The notes under the pieces were generated by a model. It was not told the DNA's origin and searched no databases. It was given only the letters and a program-made list of their open reading frames with translations. Below, one piece after another: positions 6,632 to 8,711 of a stretch of DNA of 8,711 bases. The position numbers and the translations under genes were made by a program. How positions within the stretch are numbered: the stretch's first letter is position 1; every line of letters begins with the position of its first letter. The stretch covers positions 1 to 8,711 of the forward strand of contig JAOZKO010000102.1 of NCBI GenBank assembly GCA_029935325.1, read 5' to 3'. Source of the DNA: Bacteroidales bacterium. GTDB lineage: Bacteria; Bacteroidota; Bacteroidia; Bacteroidales; UBA1556.

Positions 6632-7576
6632 TTAAGCCTTCTCTTCTTTCGTTTGGCTATCCATCCAATTATCTTTCTCCTCATCATATTCGTACTTAAA
6701 CAAACGACCCTTTGGAGGAAGGTAATATACGCTAGGTTTTGTTCCTAATTCCGGCAATAGTGTATAACCACCATTATCATCCAATAGGCTGCTTAATCTA
6801 ACAGTCTCCATGCTGGTACCATTTGTTACAGCATCCTCGTTAGCATCACCAAACCAATAAACACCATTTTCACATGCAGAAACACAATATGGCAATTTAC
6901 CAATGCGCAATTGATCCGCACTAAATAAGCATTTTGAAATAGTTCCTTTTTTCTGAGGTACATTTAGCTCTATATCGTAAGTTTGATTCTCTTGATCCTG
7001 AGAATGATCTGGCTCAGACCAATTAAAAATACGAGCAGAATATGGACAAGCAGCAATACAGAATCTACAACCTATACAGCGCTCATTATCAATCAATACA
7101 ACCCCATCCTTACGTTTGAAAGTGGCATCCACCGGACATACTTTTGTACAAGGAGGATTATCGCAATGCATACATGGTTTTGGTTGAAAGTAAAATCCGG
7201 AGCGCTCATTATTTTGCATTTGCAAAACATTAATATGATGCTGCTCAGGCTTAAGGTGATGTGCACCTTGACAAGCAGTCATACATTTTCTATCGTTCTT
7301 ACATTTAGCAAGGTCGATAACCATTACGAACTTCTTACCCGCAATGCCTTCCCTTCCTCGTTCTTGAGCCTCTTTTAGATCAACTTTAGCTTCCGATCTT
7401 TTCATTTGAACCACCTTACCGTCAGTGGTCATAACGGAAATCATTTCTTCATCATCAGTGGTGCATGCACTTAAAAGTCCTAAACTAGTAACCGCTCCCG
7501 CTGCACCAAGAGTGACTCCAAATCTTTTTAAAAAATTCCTACGGGATGTTGCACCCGGTGTAATTTTCTTACTCAT
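6632..7576 (-). CDS. Tat-exported 4Fe-4S lipoprotein, DmsB/HybA/DsrO-like electron-transfer subunit
   Basis: This encodes 314 residues with an ATG start. A Tat signal (SRRNFLK at 11-17) is followed by a hydrophobic stretch ending in the lipobox-like LLSAC, with C38 as the possible lipidated residue. Four ferredoxin-type motifs follow in the DmsB order. Motif 1 is C92, D95, C98, C102, with Asp where the second Cys is usual. Motif 2 is C135, C138, C143, C147, and motif 3 is C167, C170, C173, C177; both are complete. Motif 4 is C216, S219, C231, C235, with Ser in place of the second Cys. Clusters 2 and 3 should be ordinary 4Fe-4S; the outer two may be 3Fe-4S or have a non-Cys ligand. The protein would link NrfD to the cytochrome on the periplasmic face. 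It opens the operon, and an FNR-like palindrome lies 36-51 bases before its ATG. The catalytic partner that many relatives have is absent. Confidence 0.9.
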   Translation of the reverse strand: MSKKITPGATSRRNFLKRFGVTLGAAGAVTSLGLLSACTTDDEEMISVMTTDGKVVQMKRSEAKVDLKEAQERGREGIAGKKFVMVIDLAKCKNDRKCMTACQGAHHLKPEQHHINVLQMQNNERSGFYFQPKPCMHCDNPPCTKVCPVDATFKRKDGVVLIDNERCIGCRFCIAACPYSARIFNWSEPDHSQDQENQTYDIELNVPQKKGTISKCLFSADQLRIGKLPYCVSACENGVYWFGDANEDAVTNGTSMETVRLSSLLDDNGGYTLLPELGTKPSVYYLPPKGRLFKYEYDEEKDNWMDSQTKEEKA

Positions 7577-7611
7577 AATATTTTATGTTTATTAGTTCCT
7601 GTGATTTATAT

Positions 7612-7627
7612 CTTGATTTCAATCAAG
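7612..7627. promoter_or_regulatory. FNR/CRP-family palindrome (cTTGATttcaATCAAg)
   Basis: Bases 7613-7626 match the FNR consensus TTGAT-N4-ATCAA at all ten defined positions, with one extra C/G pair outside. The centre is about 43 bases before the ATG of the Fe-S gene, and no other copy was noticed in the window. An FNR-type regulator sensing oxygen or redox state would fit the operon. Depending on the true transcription start it could activate (near -41.5) or repress (just downstream of the promoter below). A small RNA hairpin in the leader is the alternative reading. Confidence 0.55.
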
Positions 7628-7639
7628 TATTAGAATGCG

Positions 7640-7669
7640 TAAATATATTACCTTTTTGTATATAACAAA
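7640..7669 (-). promoter_or_regulatory. Candidate promoter of the redox operon (TTTG-N18-TATATTTA)
   Basis: The minus strand has TTTG at 7669-7666, an 18-base spacer and TATATTTA at 7647-7640, one base from TAnnTTTG. This is close to the Bacteroidota -33/-7 layout. Transcription would start near 7633, giving a leader of about 57 bases with the FNR-like palindrome just downstream of the start. A perfect -7 box, TATTTTTG at 7737-7730, is an alternative, but its nearest TTG is only 12 bases away. Confidence 0.4.
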
Positions 7670-7740
7670 CGGCAAAACTTAATTTTTAATGATTCTAAAT
7701 TAGGGTAGTTCGTCAAAGACAAACAATTACAAAAATACTA

Positions 7741-7906
7741 GTGTTAAGTCAAGTGTATTGTGTCGTATAAATTGCCGAATATTTTATTGAGAGCAAGGCA
7801 AAATATTTCAGTATCGCCGTAGCTATAGTTAAATATTTTAACGAAGCTATCGATGAAACTTTCAAAACTTGGTATGGCTAAAATATGCTTGAATTGACAC
7901 TAACAC
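7741..7906. repeat. Possible MITE-like non-coding element with imperfect inverted ends
   Basis: The left end GTGTTAAGTCAAG (7741) and the complement of the right end GTGTTAGTGTCAATTCAAG (7906) share GTGTTA and GTCAA in the same order. Inside are two stems: AATATTTT/AAAATATT at 7778-7785 and 7800-7807, and TAGCT...GTTAAA/TTTAAC...AGCTA over 7820-7849. No frame is open across it. These features fit a small non-autonomous element of about 166 bp, but no target-site duplication is clear and no second copy is present in the window. Confidence 0.3.
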
Positions 7907-8004
7907 ATATTCAAATTATAATAAGGGTATTCTATTACAGCCCAATATAGCGTTTACCTTATATCCACAAGGGTATTATAAAAATTCATTAATATTTTGT
8001 CATA

Positions 8005-8026
8005 ATTTTTGTTGAAAAACAAAAAT
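8005..8026. repeat. AT-rich hairpin with GAAA loop
   Basis: ATTTTTGTT (8005-8013) and AACAAAAAT (8018-8026) form a perfect nine-pair stem around GAAA. It may be part of the neighbouring repeat cluster or a weak terminator. It is too AT-rich to be convincing alone. Confidence 0.45.
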
Positions 8027-8050
8027 ATATGCCAAAACCACCACCTTTAT

Positions 8051-8106
8051 TAATAATATCCATGGGTTTCACCCATGGCTATTATTATTTGACCCTTTCA
8101 GGGTCA
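8051..8106. repeat. Adjacent hairpin pair resembling a REP/BIME element
   Basis: The first hairpin spans 8051-8087: TAATAATA, CCATGGGT, loop TTC, ACCCATGG, TATTATTA, giving 16 pairs with one T/C mismatch. The second spans 8090-8106: GACCCT, loop TTC, AGGGTC, plus one outer T/A pair. Both share the same TTC loop (GAA on the other strand) and lie two bases apart. Paired short hairpins with a shared loop in intergenic DNA are the hallmark of REP-like sequences mobilised by RAYT transposases. The pair lies about 90 bases past the FKBP stop and might also help end that transcript. Confidence 0.6.
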
Positions 8107-8193
8107 GCAATATACGAGGTATTTTATAGTCTAATATTATCATATACAGTATAAATTACTGCTAAGATGAATATTTTTCAGCACAACATAATT

Positions 8194-8711
8194 CTAATAA
8201 TTACATACAGGGGGATCGTCGGGCCCTGCAGCTTCGAATTTAGAATGATTAAAAACCTCGCCATCTTCTATTTCCTGAGCATTAGCAGGTCGCAAACTCA
8301 GCACCTTCCCTACGAAATACAAATCCATATCAGCAAGAGGGTGGTTAAAATCTAATTTGATGATTTTATCGTCAATAAGAGTTATTTTTCCATTCATTGA
8401 ATTGCCTTCTGAATCTTGCATTGGCAAATAATTATCCAATATTAATTCATCATTAATATCTACGGTATCATCAAACTGATCTACAATAAATTGCTTCTCA
8501 AACTCAACTTGCATTTCAGGCATATACTCTCCATAAGCTTCTTCTTTTGGCAGCATAAACTTAAAATCCTCATCTAAAGTTAAGCCCTTAAGCTTATCTT
8601 CAAAAGATTGTAGCATTTTTCCTTTCCCAAACACAAACTCAAAAGGTTCGAATTCTGTAACTGACTCTATTATATCACCTTCATAACTCCCTACCTTAAG
8701 GTCAAAAATTT
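8194..8711 (-). CDS. SlyD-like FKBP-type peptidyl-prolyl cis-trans isomerase, N-terminus cut by the window
   Basis: The frame is open from the window edge to the TAG at 8194-8196, giving 172 visible residues. By family comparison about 10-15 N-terminal residues are missing. Visible landmarks are DLKVGSYEGDIIES, the FKBP core FEFVFGKGKMLQSFEDKLKG, an inserted flap-type domain in the middle, and the returning FKBP strands LDFNHPLADMDLYFVGKVL, the counterpart of the FNHPLAG signature of SlyD. SlyD proteins are cytoplasmic folding helpers that isomerise X-Pro bonds, and some bind nickel through a His-rich tail. Here the tail is short (DDPPVCNY) and lacks His clusters, so a nickel role is unlikely. 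A GTG at 8634 is internal, since the FKBP sequence continues upstream of it. The gene is separated from the redox operon by about 617 bases and is probably independent of it. Confidence 0.88.
   Translation of the reverse strand, partial: IFDLKVGSYEGDIIESVTEFEPFEFVFGKGKMLQSFEDKLKGLTLDEDFKFMLPKEEAYGEYMPEMQVEFEKQFIVDQFDDTVDINDELILDNYLPMQDSEGNSMNGKITLIDDKIIKLDFNHPLADMDLYFVGKVLSLRPANAQEIEDGEVFNHSKFEAAGPDDPPVCNY

Larger units (their letters stand above)
7577..8193. other. Gene-free region of about 617 bases between the FKBP gene and the redox operon
   Basis: I found no credible coding frame and no tRNA or rRNA on either strand. The region is AT-rich and dense in inverted repeats: the FNR-like palindrome at 7612, two stems inside 7778-7849, a GAAA-loop hairpin at 8005 and two adjacent hairpins at 8051-8106. 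Short direct repeats AAGGGTATT also occur near 7923 and 7969. The clustering suggests insertion of small non-coding elements next to an operon promoter. Confidence 0.7.

Noticed and set aside
6983..7378. Plus-strand frame of 131 codons
   Set aside because: It lies opposite the Fe-S gene, has no recognisable domain, and the minus-strand protein is clearly the real gene.
5234..7576. Naming the operon as DMSO, tetrathionate or polysulfide reductase
   Set aside because: No molybdopterin subunit is present, and a cytochrome c partner argues for quinol oxidation toward a periplasmic acceptor.
8167..8355. Plus-strand frame of 62 codons across the FKBP end
   Set aside because: Most of it overlaps conserved FKBP sequence on the other strand.

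Overview
The window looks like chromosomal DNA of a Bacteroidota bacterium. The evidence is the AT-rich composition, a type IX secretion (T9SS) C-terminal sorting domain, a collagen-like surface protein of a kind common in that phylum, promoter boxes close to the Bacteroidota form TAnnTTTG, and mostly weak Shine-Dalgarno sites. All supported genes lie on the minus strand, so they are transcribed from right to left.

Layout in transcription order. (1) 8711-8194: a SlyD-like FKBP peptidyl-prolyl isomerase whose N-terminus is cut by the window edge. (2) 8193-7577: about 617 bases without a gene. It holds two adjacent GAA/TTC-loop hairpins that look like a REP element, an AT-rich hairpin, a possible MITE-like element, a candidate promoter, and a perfect FNR/CRP-type palindrome (TTGAT-N4-ATCAA) just ahead of the next gene. 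(3) 7576-4304: a compact redox operon encoding a Tat-exported iron-sulfur lipoprotein, a ten-helix NrfD/ActC-type membrane protein and a membrane-anchored monoheme cytochrome c. (4) 4263-4226: a strong intrinsic-terminator-like hairpin with a T9 tract, then (5) 4211-1833: a CcoI/FixI-type copper P-type ATPase ending in a second hairpin. (6) 1537 to beyond the left edge: a two-gene secreted-protein operon, a small T9SS cargo protein followed by a collagen-like protein with exact 99-bp repeats.

The three redox proteins fit a quinol-oxidising complex: NrfD would take electrons from menaquinol, the Fe-S protein would carry them across the outer face of the membrane, and the cytochrome c would pass them to a periplasmic acceptor. 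No molybdopterin catalytic subunit or multiheme cytochrome is present, so this resembles a cut-down alternative complex III. The adjacent CcoI, whose family supplies copper to cbb3 oxidases, and the FNR-like box suggest a link to microaerobic or oxygen-responsive respiration. That link is inference. The most notable details are two non-cysteine positions in the Fe-S motifs, the cytochrome-beta domain-TM fusion, and the terminator hairpin that separates the cytochrome gene from ccoI.
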